43,669 nucleotides of DNA from Candidatus Gastranaerophilales bacterium (GCA_944325535.1 CALVAL010000008.1:1-43669); one strand, 5' to 3'. Positions 34,554 through 42,846 are shown, numbered from the stretch's first letter. A program made the numbers and translations. The notes: generated from the letters alone by a model not told the origin.

Positions 34554-34778
34554 TTATTCAAAAGTATACTCTACTTTTTTTTCCTTCCAATCATAGACCT
34601 TTTTTTGCGGAAATATTTCCATCAAAAGACCTTCTTTATAACGATTTACATACCATTTATGAAAATTTAAAGCCCTTTTCATATCAGTAGTTTGAAATTT
34701 TTCAATTCTTTTACCACCTTTTATCTGAAACATTTTATAAAGGGCTTCTATTTTTTCTCCAGTTTTTATATCTAGCAT
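34554..34778 (-). CDS. Small hypothetical protein upstream of the Y-family polymerase
   Basis: 74 residues, basic (IKGGKRIEKFQ, HKWYVNRYKEG), no family recognised. It ends 3 bp before the polymerase start and must be co-transcribed with it, so it could be an accessory or regulator of translesion synthesis. An internal Met16 is an alternative start; neither has a strong ribosome-binding site. Confidence 0.55.
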   Translation of the reverse strand: MLDIKTGEKIEALYKMFQIKGGKRIEKFQTTDMKRALNFHKWYVNRYKEGLLMEIFPQKKVYDWKEKKVEYTFE

Positions 34779-34834
34779 AATAAAAGTCTAACATATTAAT
34801 AGCAAAAAAAATATTTACAAGTTTTAGAAATAAT

Positions 34835-35434
34835 ATGAATAATATCAACTTTAAAGGCTCATTTATACACAACATAAACATAAAAAAACTTGAGAACGAT
34901 CAATATGTTCCGCATAAAGCATCTTTTGTAGAAATGAATCCAAAAGATAAAAGGGACGTAAGCGCTCTTGAAAAAATAGCAAACAGCTGGTTTGGACTAT
35001 ATGATGAAGTCATTTACAATGGAGCACTGCATGATTCGTTAGTTCCCCCTAATCGTGAAAGAAGATTTTATGTTCTGACAGAACAGACTGATACTTTTGA
35101 AAACATGGATTACAAAAAAATATTGGGAGTTGTTGAATTTAGTAAATTCGACGACCATAACTATGTAGATTTTTTACAAACAAATCCTAAATATATAAAA
35201 GAAAAACCTAAAAAAAATTTTTTTGGCTTTACTAAAAAAAGTAAAATAAATAATAAAAAATATAGTTCAATAGGCTCAGCAATACTAACCTCATTAAAAA
35301 AAATTTCAGATAATTCTATTGGTTTACATGCATTGACAGGAACTGAAGATTTTTATAAGAGAAATGGATTTAAAAGAAAAAATCTTATTAACTTTATGAC
35401 AAATTATTATTTTTGGAAAAAAGTAAAAAGATAA
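34835..35434 (+). CDS. GNAT-like acetyltransferase, tagged N-terminus
   Basis: 199 residues. The C-terminal half has a GNAT-like layout: KILGVVEFSKF (strand 4), a Lys-rich insert, YSSIGSAILTSLKKI (acetyl-CoA loop region, degenerate), and the ending LHALTGTEDFYKRNGFKRK, which is the typical strand-7 segment. The N-terminus MNNINFKGSFIHN matches the motif found in other proteins here. No Shine-Dalgarno site is evident. Substrate unknown. Confidence 0.62.
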   Translation: MNNINFKGSFIHNINIKKLENDQYVPHKASFVEMNPKDKRDVSALEKIANSWFGLYDEVIYNGALHDSLVPPNRERRFYVLTEQTDTFENMDYKKILGVVEFSKFDDHNYVDFLQTNPKYIKEKPKKNFFGFTKKSKINNKKYSSIGSAILTSLKKISDNSIGLHALTGTEDFYKRNGFKRKNLINFMTNYYFWKKVKR

Positions 35435-35466
35435 AACAAAAGCTCTTACATAATCAAGTAAGAGCT
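35434..35466 (-). terminator. Terminator between convergent genes
   Basis: AGCTCTTAC (35441-35449) and GTAAGAGCT (35458-35466) form a 9-bp stem; the minus strand then runs into TTTTGTTTTAT. It serves the small secreted-protein gene and may also stop the plus-strand gene. Confidence 0.7.
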
Positions 35467-35494
35467 GTAAATTAATTAGTTTTGAGAAAGTATT

Positions 35495-35806
35495 TTAAAA
35501 CCTGACTGGAAAACCTACATTCACATAGATTCCACCCTTTGGCGCAGGATAATAATAAAAATCGTCATAACAACCTAATCTATAATCGCAGTAAGGATAG
35601 CCCCAACAGCTGCGCCTGGCTAACACCCCGCCTATTACGGCATTACCAGAATAGCATTTAGGATGATGTTTAACATGTGGCGGATGATGATACCTTGGAC
35701 CTGCAACCACTCTATGACCTTTTGCATGTGGAGGTGGGGCTGCAAATGCTGGAATGGCTAAATTGAGAGCTGATAATAAACAAAAAATTGATAAAACTTT
35801 TTTCAT
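35495..35806 (-). CDS. Small secreted His/Pro/Tyr-rich protein
   Basis: 103 residues. Signal peptide MKKVLSIFCLLSALNLAIPAFA, then APPPHAKGHRVVAGPRYHHP and PHVKHHPK, a Cys-containing middle (SCWGYPYCDYRLGCYDD) and a C-terminal FYYYPAPKGGIYVNVGFPV. The histidine runs suggest metal binding; four cysteines suggest disulfides. AGGAGGG precedes the ATG. Not assigned to a family. Confidence 0.7.
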   Translation of the reverse strand: MKKVLSIFCLLSALNLAIPAFAAPPPHAKGHRVVAGPRYHHPPHVKHHPKCYSGNAVIGGVLARRSCWGYPYCDYRLGCYDDFYYYPAPKGGIYVNVGFPVRF

Positions 35807-35900
35807 ACAAGAACCCTCCTATTTTACACTTTACTAAAAGACTTTTTTATGTTTCTTATTTGTATAACGATTTGAAACTAAAATTGTTCATAAAATAAAT

Positions 35901-35933
35901 AAGGCGGATTTTGTATTCTACAAAATCCGCCTT
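35901..35933 (-). terminator. Terminator of pepA
   Basis: Perfect 15-bp stem (AAGGCGGATTTTGTA / TACAAAATCCGCCTT) with a 3-nt loop, 18 bp after the pepA stop; the minus strand continues T-rich (ATTTATTTTATG). Confidence 0.75.
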
Positions 35934-35951
35934 ACATCTCAAAAATAAAGC

Positions 35952-37355
35952 CTAGCCTTGAGCTAAAATGTAATTTAAAAGAGTTCTAACTCCAGCTCCT
36001 GAAGCTCCTTTTATTAATTCTTTTTGAGGTTTTTCAAGGAATGCAACTCCTGCAATATCAATATGAGCCCACTTTACATCTTTTACAAATTTTTGTAAAA
36101 ATACACCGGCAGTAGAAGCTCCACCCCAGCGAGAGCCTGTATTTTTCATATCAGCAATATCGCTTTTTAAGCTATCAAAGTATTCTTCCCAAAGTGGTAA
36201 TTTCCAATATCTTTCACCACTTTTCTCTGCAGTAGTGATTAATTCATTTATCATAGAATCATCATTACCCATAATACCTGCAGCATTTGATCCAAGTGCT
36301 ACCATACAAGCACCTGTAAGAGTTGCGATATCAATTACCTCGTCAACTCCTAATTCACAAGCATAGCAAAGAGCATCTGCAAGAGTAAGTCTACCTTCTG
36401 CATCGGTATTATCTACTTCAATAGTTTTTCCATTCTTAGCGGTTAAAATATCACCAGGCTTGTAAGCACTGCTGCCAGGCATATTTTCACAAGCTGCGAT
36501 AATTCCGTGAACTTCAACTTGCGGGTTGAATTCTTTTAAAATACTCATAATTCCTAAAACACAAGCTGCACCTGACATATCATCCTTCATTGTAAGCATT
36601 GATGAAGGTGGCTTGATATCAAGTCCGCCGCTATCGAAAGTAATACCTTTACCGATTATAGCGATTTTCTTTTTAGGATTAGCTACTGAATATTTCATAT
36701 GAATGAATTTAGGCTCTTGAATACTACCTCTTGCAACTGCAAGGAAAGCTCCCATGCCCATTTTTTCACATTCTTCTTTATCATAAATTTTTGTTTCTAA
36801 TCCTAAATCACAAGCAATAGCTGCAAGCTCACTTGGTGTTGCATATTGTGCAGGCTCATTTGCAAGATTTCTTGTAAATGCCATCGCTGAAGCCATTTTT
36901 TCTGCTTTATTTACTAAATCTTGATTTGCTTGTACATAGACTTCTTTTACTTTGTTATCTTTTTTCTCTGATTTGTATTTATCAAATGTATAATCTGCAA
37001 TAAAAGCACCCATTGCAAACTGTTCAGAATAATCAAACTCAATTCCATCTAAAGAAAATGCAACAGTTTTTGCTTCCATCTGCATTGCTTTTTTTATAGC
37101 TTTAGCGACTGCTTCTCTAAGTTTATTTGGATTAAGTTCTGCCTTCTTTCCAAGTCCAAGAACAAGAACTTTTCTATAGATTTCTTTTCCATAAGTAGGA
37201 AGAAGATATGTTTCTCCAAACTTACCCTTAAAATTATCTTGGTCTATAGCATAAGTATTTGCGAGTTCGCTAGAAGTTTTTTCACCTTCGAACATGCTAA
37301 CAACTAAGATATCTGATTCTATGTTTTTAGAATTCTCTACAACCTTAATTTCCAT
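35952..37355 (-). CDS. pepA: Leucyl aminopeptidase (M17)
   Basis: Two-metal cytosolic aminopeptidase. 467 residues with the metal and catalytic segments KGITFDSGGLDIKP, MKDDMSGAACVLG and the family signature NTDAEGRLTLADAL. N-terminal macro-like domain about 1-155. AAAGGAG precedes the ATG. Transcribed alone. Confidence 0.96.
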   Translation of the reverse strand: MEIKVVENSKNIESDILVVSMFEGEKTSSELANTYAIDQDNFKGKFGETYLLPTYGKEIYRKVLVLGLGKKAELNPNKLREAVAKAIKKAMQMEAKTVAFSLDGIEFDYSEQFAMGAFIADYTFDKYKSEKKDNKVKEVYVQANQDLVNKAEKMASAMAFTRNLANEPAQYATPSELAAIACDLGLETKIYDKEECEKMGMGAFLAVARGSIQEPKFIHMKYSVANPKKKIAIIGKGITFDSGGLDIKPPSSMLTMKDDMSGAACVLGIMSILKEFNPQVEVHGIIAACENMPGSSAYKPGDILTAKNGKTIEVDNTDAEGRLTLADALCYACELGVDEVIDIATLTGACMVALGSNAAGIMGNDDSMINELITTAEKSGERYWKLPLWEEYFDSLKSDIADMKNTGSRWGGASTAGVFLQKFVKDVKWAHIDIAGVAFLEKPQKELIKGASGAGVRTLLNYILAQG

Positions 37356-37439
37356 ATAGAATCTCCTTTCTTTTTAAGAGTATTTTAGCGAATAAGGAGA
37401 GGTTTTTAAATACTTTAATCGGATTATAAAATAAAATGT

Positions 37440-37468
37440 TTGACAATAAAAAATGTTTGTTTTACTAT
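37440..37468 (+). promoter_or_regulatory. Promoter of tRNA-Val
   Basis: Perfect -35 TTGACA (37440-37445), 17-bp spacer, -10 TACTAT (37463-37468), 23 nt before the tRNA. Confidence 0.75.
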
Positions 37469-37491
37469 AAATCATGTTGACAGCCGGATGA

Positions 37492-37567
37492 GGGCGTTTA
37501 GCTCAGTTGGTAGAGCGTCTCCCTTACAAGGAGAGGGTCAGAAGTTCGAGTCTTCTAACGCCCACCA
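37492..37567 (+). tRNA. tRNA-Val(UAC)
   Basis: 76 nt with a full cloverleaf: acceptor GGGCGTT/AACGCCC, D arm GCTC-AGTTGGTA-GAGC, anticodon arm TCTCC-CTTACAA-GGAGA with anticodon TAC, T arm AGAAG-TTCGAGT-CTTCT, and encoded CCA. Monocistronic, with its own promoter and terminator. Confidence 0.98.
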
Positions 37568-37568
37568 T

Positions 37569-37601
37569 AAAAAACCAGATGACATTAGTTATCTGGTTTT
37601 T
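37569..37601. terminator. Bidirectional terminator between tRNA-Val and the MmcQ/YjbR gene
   Basis: AAAACCAGAT (37571-37580) and ATCTGGTTTT (37591-37600) with A/T-runs on both sides, so it can stop the tRNA (plus) and the convergent gene (minus). Confidence 0.8.
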
Positions 37602-37927
37602 TATTTTGTAAGCTCATAGCTTCTAAGGATTAAATCTTCTAAAATGTCGGTTGGGGCTTTTTTGACATCAACTTGTATCCAATGAGTCTTATTCATATGC
37701 CAAGCAGGAGCTATGAAATCATAGCAATCTCTTAGTATTGCAGACTCCTCAGGTGTGCTTTTTAAATTTATATATAGTTTTCTATCTAATGTATAAATTA
37801 GTCCGAACCATTTTTTATTTGATTTATGTCTTAATACCGGATAAGATTCTCCCTTATCTTTAAAAGGATAAGTATTAATCGCATCATCATATTTAAGGCA
37901 TAGTTTTATTAACTCTTTTTTATTCAT
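37601..37927 (-). CDS. MmcQ/YjbR family protein
   Basis: 108 residues. The core YPFKD.....VLRHKSNKKWFGLI, LYINLKSTPEESAILRDCYDFIAPAWHMNKTHWIQV is the MmcQ/YjbR (CyaY-fold) pattern with the conserved K-x-P and H-W. Biochemical role of the family is unsettled; DNA binding has been suggested for YjbR-type proteins. Confidence 0.85.
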   Translation of the reverse strand: MNKKELIKLCLKYDDAINTYPFKDKGESYPVLRHKSNKKWFGLIYTLDRKLYINLKSTPEESAILRDCYDFIAPAWHMNKTHWIQVDVKKAPTDILEDLILRSYELTK

Positions 37928-37938
37928 AGTTCATATTA

Positions 37939-37970
37939 TAAAAAAGCTTGCCCATTATAGGCAAGCTTTT
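37939..37970 (-). terminator. Terminator overlapping the dxs-like stop codon
   Basis: AAAAGCTTGCC (37942-37952) pairs with GGCAAGCTTTT (37960-37970); the loop contains the stop codon of the dxs-like gene and one arm encodes its last residues. Minus-strand T-run at 37939-37945. Confidence 0.85.
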
Positions 37971-39718
37971 ACATCTTCTAAAATCAATTCCGGTGTTAAT
38001 CGATATCTTTGATAAAGAACATCTAGCGGTACTCTATCTGGGAAATCTTTTTCCGCCCCATAGCTCAAGACTTTCATATCAGAATTACCATAATAGCTAG
38101 CAATTTTTTCTCCAAATCCACCGTTTAAAATTCCATCTTCTATAGTAATAACTATTTTATGTTCAGATTTTAAGCTATTCAATAATTCTTTATCAATTCC
38201 GCTTATGAATTTAGGATTGATAAGCGTAGCATCGATATTCAATTCTTGTTTTAACTTTTCTTTTATTTCTTTTGCTAAATAGAAGAAATTACCTAAGCCT
38301 AAAATTGCAATTTCAGAGCCTTTTTCTGCTATTTGATATTTATTCAAGATTGAATAATCTGTATTATCTTTAGTATTTGAACTAATTAGTTTCCCTGCTG
38401 GTACTCGAATAAACACTGTATGCTCATTTTGGCTAGTAGACCATTCAAGCATTTTCAAGTATTCTTCTTTATTCGTGGGTGCTAGATATACTACATTTGG
38501 AATGTTGCTAATCAAAGGAATATCAAAGCAAGTCAAATGTGTTGCATCCGCCCCTGATATTGCGGCCCAAAATACCAAAACAGTTGCAGGACTATTATTT
38601 AGAGCCAAGTCTTGTGAGATTTGGTCATAAGCTCTTTGTACAAATGAGCTCATTACACCTAATACCGGTCTTGCACCATTTTTAGCTAAGCCTGATGCAA
38701 AAGCCATTGCATGTTCTTCTGCAATACCCACATCAACATAATTTTGACCCATTTTTTCTCTAAACTCTTTAGTAAATCCTGTAACGGCAGGAGTCGCAGG
38801 TGATATTGCAACAATTGGCATTCCTTCTTCTTTTTTTCTTAAAATAAAATCTGCAGTTGTTGTTGCATAATCTTCTATTCTAGATGCCGGCTGTCCAAAA
38901 TTCTTTATCGTATTTGGCATAATCCAGTGGAACATTTCTTTATTTTGTTCTGCAATTTCGCATCCTTTTCCTTTAATAGTTTTTATATGAACAACTACTG
39001 GATGATTTATATCTTTAACTTTTTCAAATGTTTCAATCAGTTTTTGAATATCATTTCCATCATTTACATAGTAATAATCAAAACCTAAAGTTTTGAAGAA
39101 ATTGCATTCACCTTCGCCGTTTGTATCGCGTAAATATTTAAGATTAGCGTATAATCCGCCTTGGTTTACAGCTATAGACATGTCATTGTCATTCACTACA
39201 ATAATAATATTACTATTCAGAGTTGCAGCATTATCCAAACCTTCGAAAGCTTCACCACCGCTTAAAGAGCCATCACCGATTAGAGCGATTACATTACCTT
39301 TTTCACCTTTGATATCTCTCGCTTTTGCAAGTCCTGTTGCTAAACTAACAGAAGTTGAGGTATGTCCTACTTTGAACATATCATGTTCACTTTCTTCAGG
39401 TGCAGTATAGCCTGTATATTTTAAGTACAAATCAGGATTTATAAACCCTTCTTTTCTTCCAGTAAGAATTTTATGCGGATAGCACTGGTGAGAAACATCG
39501 AATACTATTTTATCTACAGGAGAATTAAACACATAGTGCATTGCTATAGTAGCTTCTACAATCCCTAAATTTGGACCTAAATGGCCTCCAATTGTATCTA
39601 CTTTTTTTATAATGCATTCTCTTATTTCTCTTGCAAGCTCATTCATCTCGCTTAAGTTAAGCTTCTTCAAATCCTCCGGTGAGTTTATATTTTCTAAAAC
39701 ATTAATTGTCTGTTGCAT
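37955..39718 (-). CDS. Divergent 1-deoxy-D-xylulose-5-phosphate synthase-like protein
   Basis: 587 residues from ATG 39718, chosen because GAAAGGAG lies 7 nt upstream. ThDP enzyme with DXS layout: GGHLGPNLGIVE, SHQCYPHKILTGR, GHTSTSVSLA, ThDP motif GDGSLSGGEAFEGL...NDNDMS (148-180), and Glu334 in GIAEEHA. Two substrate-phosphate positions look changed: DRAG of DXS is FWAA (383-386), and RYPRG is RVPAG. The enzyme is also shorter than the usual 620 residues. It may be a paralogue with another acceptor rather than the MEP-pathway enzyme; annotators would call it dxs. Confidence 0.78.
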   Translation of the reverse strand: MQQTINVLENINSPEDLKKLNLSEMNELAREIRECIIKKVDTIGGHLGPNLGIVEATIAMHYVFNSPVDKIVFDVSHQCYPHKILTGRKEGFINPDLYLKYTGYTAPEESEHDMFKVGHTSTSVSLATGLAKARDIKGEKGNVIALIGDGSLSGGEAFEGLDNAATLNSNIIIVVNDNDMSIAVNQGGLYANLKYLRDTNGEGECNFFKTLGFDYYYVNDGNDIQKLIETFEKVKDINHPVVVHIKTIKGKGCEIAEQNKEMFHWIMPNTIKNFGQPASRIEDYATTTADFILRKKEEGMPIVAISPATPAVTGFTKEFREKMGQNYVDVGIAEEHAMAFASGLAKNGARPVLGVMSSFVQRAYDQISQDLALNNSPATVLVFWAAISGADATHLTCFDIPLISNIPNVVYLAPTNKEEYLKMLEWSTSQNEHTVFIRVPAGKLISSNTKDNTDYSILNKYQIAEKGSEIAILGLGNFFYLAKEIKEKLKQELNIDATLINPKFISGIDKELLNSLKSEHKIVITIEDGILNGGFGEKIASYYGNSDMKVLSYGAEKDFPDRVPLDVLYQRYRLTPELILEDVKACL

Positions 39719-39843
39719 ACTCGCTCCTTTCTTATACCAATTATTATAATACAAGTTATTAAATCATTACATCAACCAACATTTTTTAGCAATGAAAGAG
39801 TTGTATTAATAGTATTTAATATAAAAAAGAAAGGAGAAATATT

Positions 39844-40149
39844 ATGTTCTACAATATTTTAAAAGCAAAAGATATTATTGACCTTGATGGTAAAGGAATG
39901 GAAAGAAAGCTCTTAATGGGAAATGATGAGCAGTCTTTAAGTATTATTGCAATGAGAAAAGATGAAATAATTGATACTCATACCTCTTGTGCTGATGCAG
40001 CAGTATATGTACTAGATGGCGAAATAGAAATGCATTTTGATGCAGAAAAGTTTAAACTCGATAAAGGAGATATACTTATGTTCAAAAAAGATAAAGAACA
40101 TAAAGTATTAGCACTAAAAAATAGTAAGTATTTTCTAATAAAGATTTAG
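39844..40149 (+). CDS. Cupin-domain protein
   Basis: 101 residues, a single small beta-barrel: MRKDEIIDTHTSCADAAVYVLDGEIEMHFD (cupin motif 1 with reduced histidines) and LDKGDILMFKKDKEHKVLAL (motif 2, with the GD and the EH pair). Metal binding would use fewer His than usual. AAAGGAG precedes the ATG. Divergent from the dxs-like gene. Ligand unknown. Confidence 0.8.
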   Translation: MFYNILKAKDIIDLDGKGMERKLLMGNDEQSLSIIAMRKDEIIDTHTSCADAAVYVLDGEIEMHFDAEKFKLDKGDILMFKKDKEHKVLALKNSKYFLIKI

Positions 40150-40155
40150 TATCAA

Positions 40156-40190
40156 AAAAAGAGCCTTTTATTTAATAAAAGGCTCTTTTT
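40156..40190. terminator. Bidirectional terminator
   Basis: AAAAAGAGCCTTTTAT (40156-40171) pairs perfectly with ATAAAAGGCTCTTTTT (40175-40190), loop TTA. It separates the convergent cupin and hypothetical genes. Confidence 0.88.
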
Positions 40191-40196
40191 TATTTT

Positions 40197-40640
40197 TTAC
40201 TCTATACTACAAGAACTGGTTTCAGGTAAAATATCTGACAATATTGCCATATCAGCAGGCATACTTGGTCTTGAAAGCTTAGAATCATATTTTAATAGTC
40301 TTGATTTAGCTTTTTCTACAGCTTTTACAATTTTTTCACCTGAAAAATTTCTAGTTGTTATATATCGATAATTATCATTTGACAAGAATTTGTTAGGATC
40401 TTTCGACAAAGAAATCCAAGTTCCTTTTTTTTGATTTGGTTTGGTTACAAAAAATACAAGACTTTGTATTTTGGTTAAAAAACCCTTCTTCGGTATTACT
40501 TCAATATCAACATCCTTTGCTAATGTTTCTAGTGTCGGTAAAGCTTCCTTTAATGGAGCACCGCCTATTTTAAAAGCTTTTTGAGGTATTGGCTTTAAAG
40601 CCGTAAAATTAGTACCTGAATTTATCCTATTTACTAGCAT
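40197..40640 (-). CDS. Tagged hypothetical protein
   Basis: 147 residues from ATG 40640, chosen because GGGAGAG lies 4 nt upstream; a TTG start at 40652 is unlikely. Begins MLVNRINSGTNFTALKPIPQ, another example of the N-terminal motif. The body has mixed alpha/beta pattern (IEVIPKKGFLTKIQSLVFFV, GTWISLSKDPNKFL) and no recognised catalytic residues. Function unknown. Confidence 0.7.
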   Translation of the reverse strand: MLVNRINSGTNFTALKPIPQKAFKIGGAPLKEALPTLETLAKDVDIEVIPKKGFLTKIQSLVFFVTKPNQKKGTWISLSKDPNKFLSNDNYRYITTRNFSGEKIVKAVEKAKSRLLKYDSKLSRPSMPADMAILSDILPETSSCSIE

Positions 40641-40728
40641 AATCTCTCCCAACTATTTATATTCGAACTTAAATATTATATTACTTAAAAAATATTTTTC
40701 TCAGGGTATTTTTTTTGAAAAATCATTT

Positions 40729-40745
40729 TATGCTCCACAAGCATA
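40729..40745. promoter_or_regulatory. Palindrome overlapping a -10 box
   Basis: TATGCT-CCACA-AGCATA is a 6-bp dyad whose right arm runs into TATAAT (40744-40749) on the plus strand, upstream of the flavodoxin-type reductase. A repressor or activator site is possible. Confidence 0.35.
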
Positions 40746-40854
40746 TAATAAAATACAATATAAGTATTTGCGATTTTAAACTAAATAAATCATAATAAAT
40801 ACGCAAAAGATGTTTTAGAATATATAAAAAGTGTTCAATAAAAAGGAGAGAATT

Positions 40855-41394
40855 ATGTCAAAAAATGTAACAGTAATTTCATCAACCTTAAGAAAAAATG
40901 GTAATTCTGAACTATTAGCTCAAGAATTTGCAAAAGGAGCAAAAGATGCTGGAAATAAAGTAGAATTTATCTCGCTAAGGGATAAAGAAATTAAATTTTG
41001 CAAAGGATGCTTAACTTGTATAAAAACAAACAAGTGCATTATAGAAGATGACTCAAACGCTATTATAGAAAAAATGAAAAATTCTGATGTTATAGTATTT
41101 GCAACTCCTATTTATTATTATGAAATGTCAGGACAGCTAAAAACATTATTAGATAGAGGAAACCCTCTATATACATCTAATTATAAATTTAGAGATATCT
41201 ATTTTCTAGCAACATCAGCTGATACTAGTCAAAATGCAGCAGATATAGCAACAAGTGGAATTAAAGGTTGGATTTCTTGTTTTAACAATGTTCAATTAAA
41301 AGGAACATTACTTGGAGCAGGAGTTGAAAACGCCGGTGATATTATAAATAATCCTGTGCTCAAAAAAGCTTATGAAATGGGAAAAAATGTTTAA
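40855..41394 (+). CDS. Flavodoxin-fold NAD(P)H-dependent FMN reductase family protein
   Basis: 179 residues from ATG 40855, which follows AAAGGAGAG; a GTG at 40831 is the other in-frame start. The FMN phosphate loop is SSTLRKNGNSELLAQ (9-23), the second loop TPIYYYEMSGQLKTLLDRG. FCKGCLTCIKTNKCIIEDD supplies four cysteines, as in flavoproteins related to the iron-sulfur flavoprotein group. Cytosolic oxidoreductase; partner unknown. Confidence 0.88.
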   Translation: MSKNVTVISSTLRKNGNSELLAQEFAKGAKDAGNKVEFISLRDKEIKFCKGCLTCIKTNKCIIEDDSNAIIEKMKNSDVIVFATPIYYYEMSGQLKTLLDRGNPLYTSNYKFRDIYFLATSADTSQNAADIATSGIKGWISCFNNVQLKGTLLGAGVENAGDIINNPVLKKAYEMGKNV

Positions 41395-41410
41395 CTAAAT
41401 AAACATAAAC

Positions 41411-41445
41411 AGTCGTAGTTCAAAATTTGAACTACGACTTTTTGC
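41411..41445 (+). terminator. Rho-independent terminator
   Basis: AGTCGTAGTTCAAA (41411-41424) and TTTGAACTACGACT (41426-41439), then TTTTTGCTT on the plus strand. Ends the flavodoxin-type gene. Confidence 0.85.
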
Positions 41446-42819
41446 TTAATTATTTAGAATTTGGTGCATAATGACTTTTTGCTCATCTTTTGAAAGCTCA
41501 AGTATTTTATCTATAATCTTTTCTAAAGTCTGATTTAGCCCCTTTTTAGTTGTCCCGACAGTTGCTTCTATTGAATAAAAATTCAAAGCTAAATCCTTTA
41601 CCTTAACCTTAAAATCAGCGATATCTTCATCAGACCAATCTTTTGGCACTCTAGATTTATTAATAAATGTTGCAATTCTATTAATCCAAAGCTCATCATC
41701 AGATTCTGTTTCAATCACATTATTAAATAAAATTCTAAGCTCTTTTTCTCCTAAAAATTCTTCAATTTTTTGAAACCTTTTTCTCATCTCTTCTCTAGAG
41801 TCAGCTTGGAAGCTAGCTAAAAAGAACTCTTTGATTTCTGATATCATATTTTCAGTCGCACACCTTAGCTCATTAATTGAATTTTTGTACTCTTTTAATA
41901 AATCATTATTGTTACATTCAGGTAATAGCTTTCCAGTAAGAACTTTTGGAATATCTCTATAAAATAAGCTTATAGGATCCTTTGCATTTACTATTACATT
42001 CCTAAATCTAGTTGTCTTTTTAGAAAGTCTTTCCGTATTCATAGTATATTTATCTAATTCTCTTATTGCATAAATAAGGTTTTTTGTAATATCTAGAATA
42101 TTTTTGCTCTTGATATTTGATAAAACGATTGATAAATCCTCTAATACGGGTAAATCTTCCATAATAGTTTTTTGTATTTCGAAATTTTGAGGACAGAAAA
42201 TCATTCTATCAAACATAAGTTGATTTAGTTTTAGCTGGAACTGTAGTTTTTCATAAATTGCAAGAATATCTTTATTTTTTGCAAGTACTGAGAGTAATAA
42301 TATTCCAACAATGGATTTTGTAATCCCATATGCCATAAACTTATCAAACAGCTCAGTAAGTTTTATTTTTTCACCATTTAAAATATATTTTTCAATTTCT
42401 TCTTTCAAATCTTTGCAGCTTGAATTTTCTGCTAATAATTCACGTGATAAATAATCCTCAATAGTATTTTGTTTTAATTCTTCCCCTTCAAGCAAATGTC
42501 TTGCAAGACATCTTATTGCTTTCGTAAGTATTGGCGGCATTTTTTCTAACTTTAAATATTCAAGATTAATTTCAGGACGCTTTGGAAAATCTTTGCTACA
42601 CCAAGATTTTATCGGATTCTTTTTTAAATACTCCTCTCCTTTAGGAGTTAATATAAATTCTCTTTTTTCTTTTTCTTGGATATAACCATTGGAAATGGCC
42701 TCCTTCTTTAAATCTTTGACCTGAGTATTAGTAAGTCCTAATACATAATTGATTTCAGGGTTTTTAAAAATAGACCCGTCTTTTTCAATGTGAAATAGCA
42801 GTTTGTTTAGATACTCCAT
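41446..42819 (-). CDS. Winged-helix N-terminal hypothetical protein
   Basis: 457 residues, family not recognised. Residues about 1-65 form a winged helix (IEKDGSIFKNPEINYVLGLT, then LKKEAISNGYIQEKEKREFILTPKGEEYL). The rest is almost wholly helical. Near the C-terminus SRVPKDWSDEDIADFKVKVKDL resembles a motif seen at the ends of some large ATPase-type proteins, but no P-loop is present here. GAAAGG precedes the ATG. A long leader (42820-43001) with hairpins lies upstream. Possibly a regulator; not assigned. Confidence 0.65.
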   Translation of the reverse strand: MEYLNKLLFHIEKDGSIFKNPEINYVLGLTNTQVKDLKKEAISNGYIQEKEKREFILTPKGEEYLKKNPIKSWCSKDFPKRPEINLEYLKLEKMPPILTKAIRCLARHLLEGEELKQNTIEDYLSRELLAENSSCKDLKEEIEKYILNGEKIKLTELFDKFMAYGITKSIVGILLLSVLAKNKDILAIYEKLQFQLKLNQLMFDRMIFCPQNFEIQKTIMEDLPVLEDLSIVLSNIKSKNILDITKNLIYAIRELDKYTMNTERLSKKTTRFRNVIVNAKDPISLFYRDIPKVLTGKLLPECNNNDLLKEYKNSINELRCATENMISEIKEFFLASFQADSREEMRKRFQKIEEFLGEKELRILFNNVIETESDDELWINRIATFINKSRVPKDWSDEDIADFKVKVKDLALNFYSIEATVGTTKKGLNQTLEKIIDKILELSKDEQKVIMHQILNN

Positions 42820-42846
42820 AAAAATCCTTTCTATTGCTTCAAAACT

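Noticed and set aside
34779-34834. Operator of the S24 repressor upstream of the polymerase pair
   Set aside because: Only one weak CTTGTAA half-site is present, without a partner; not enough to propose shared SOS-type control.
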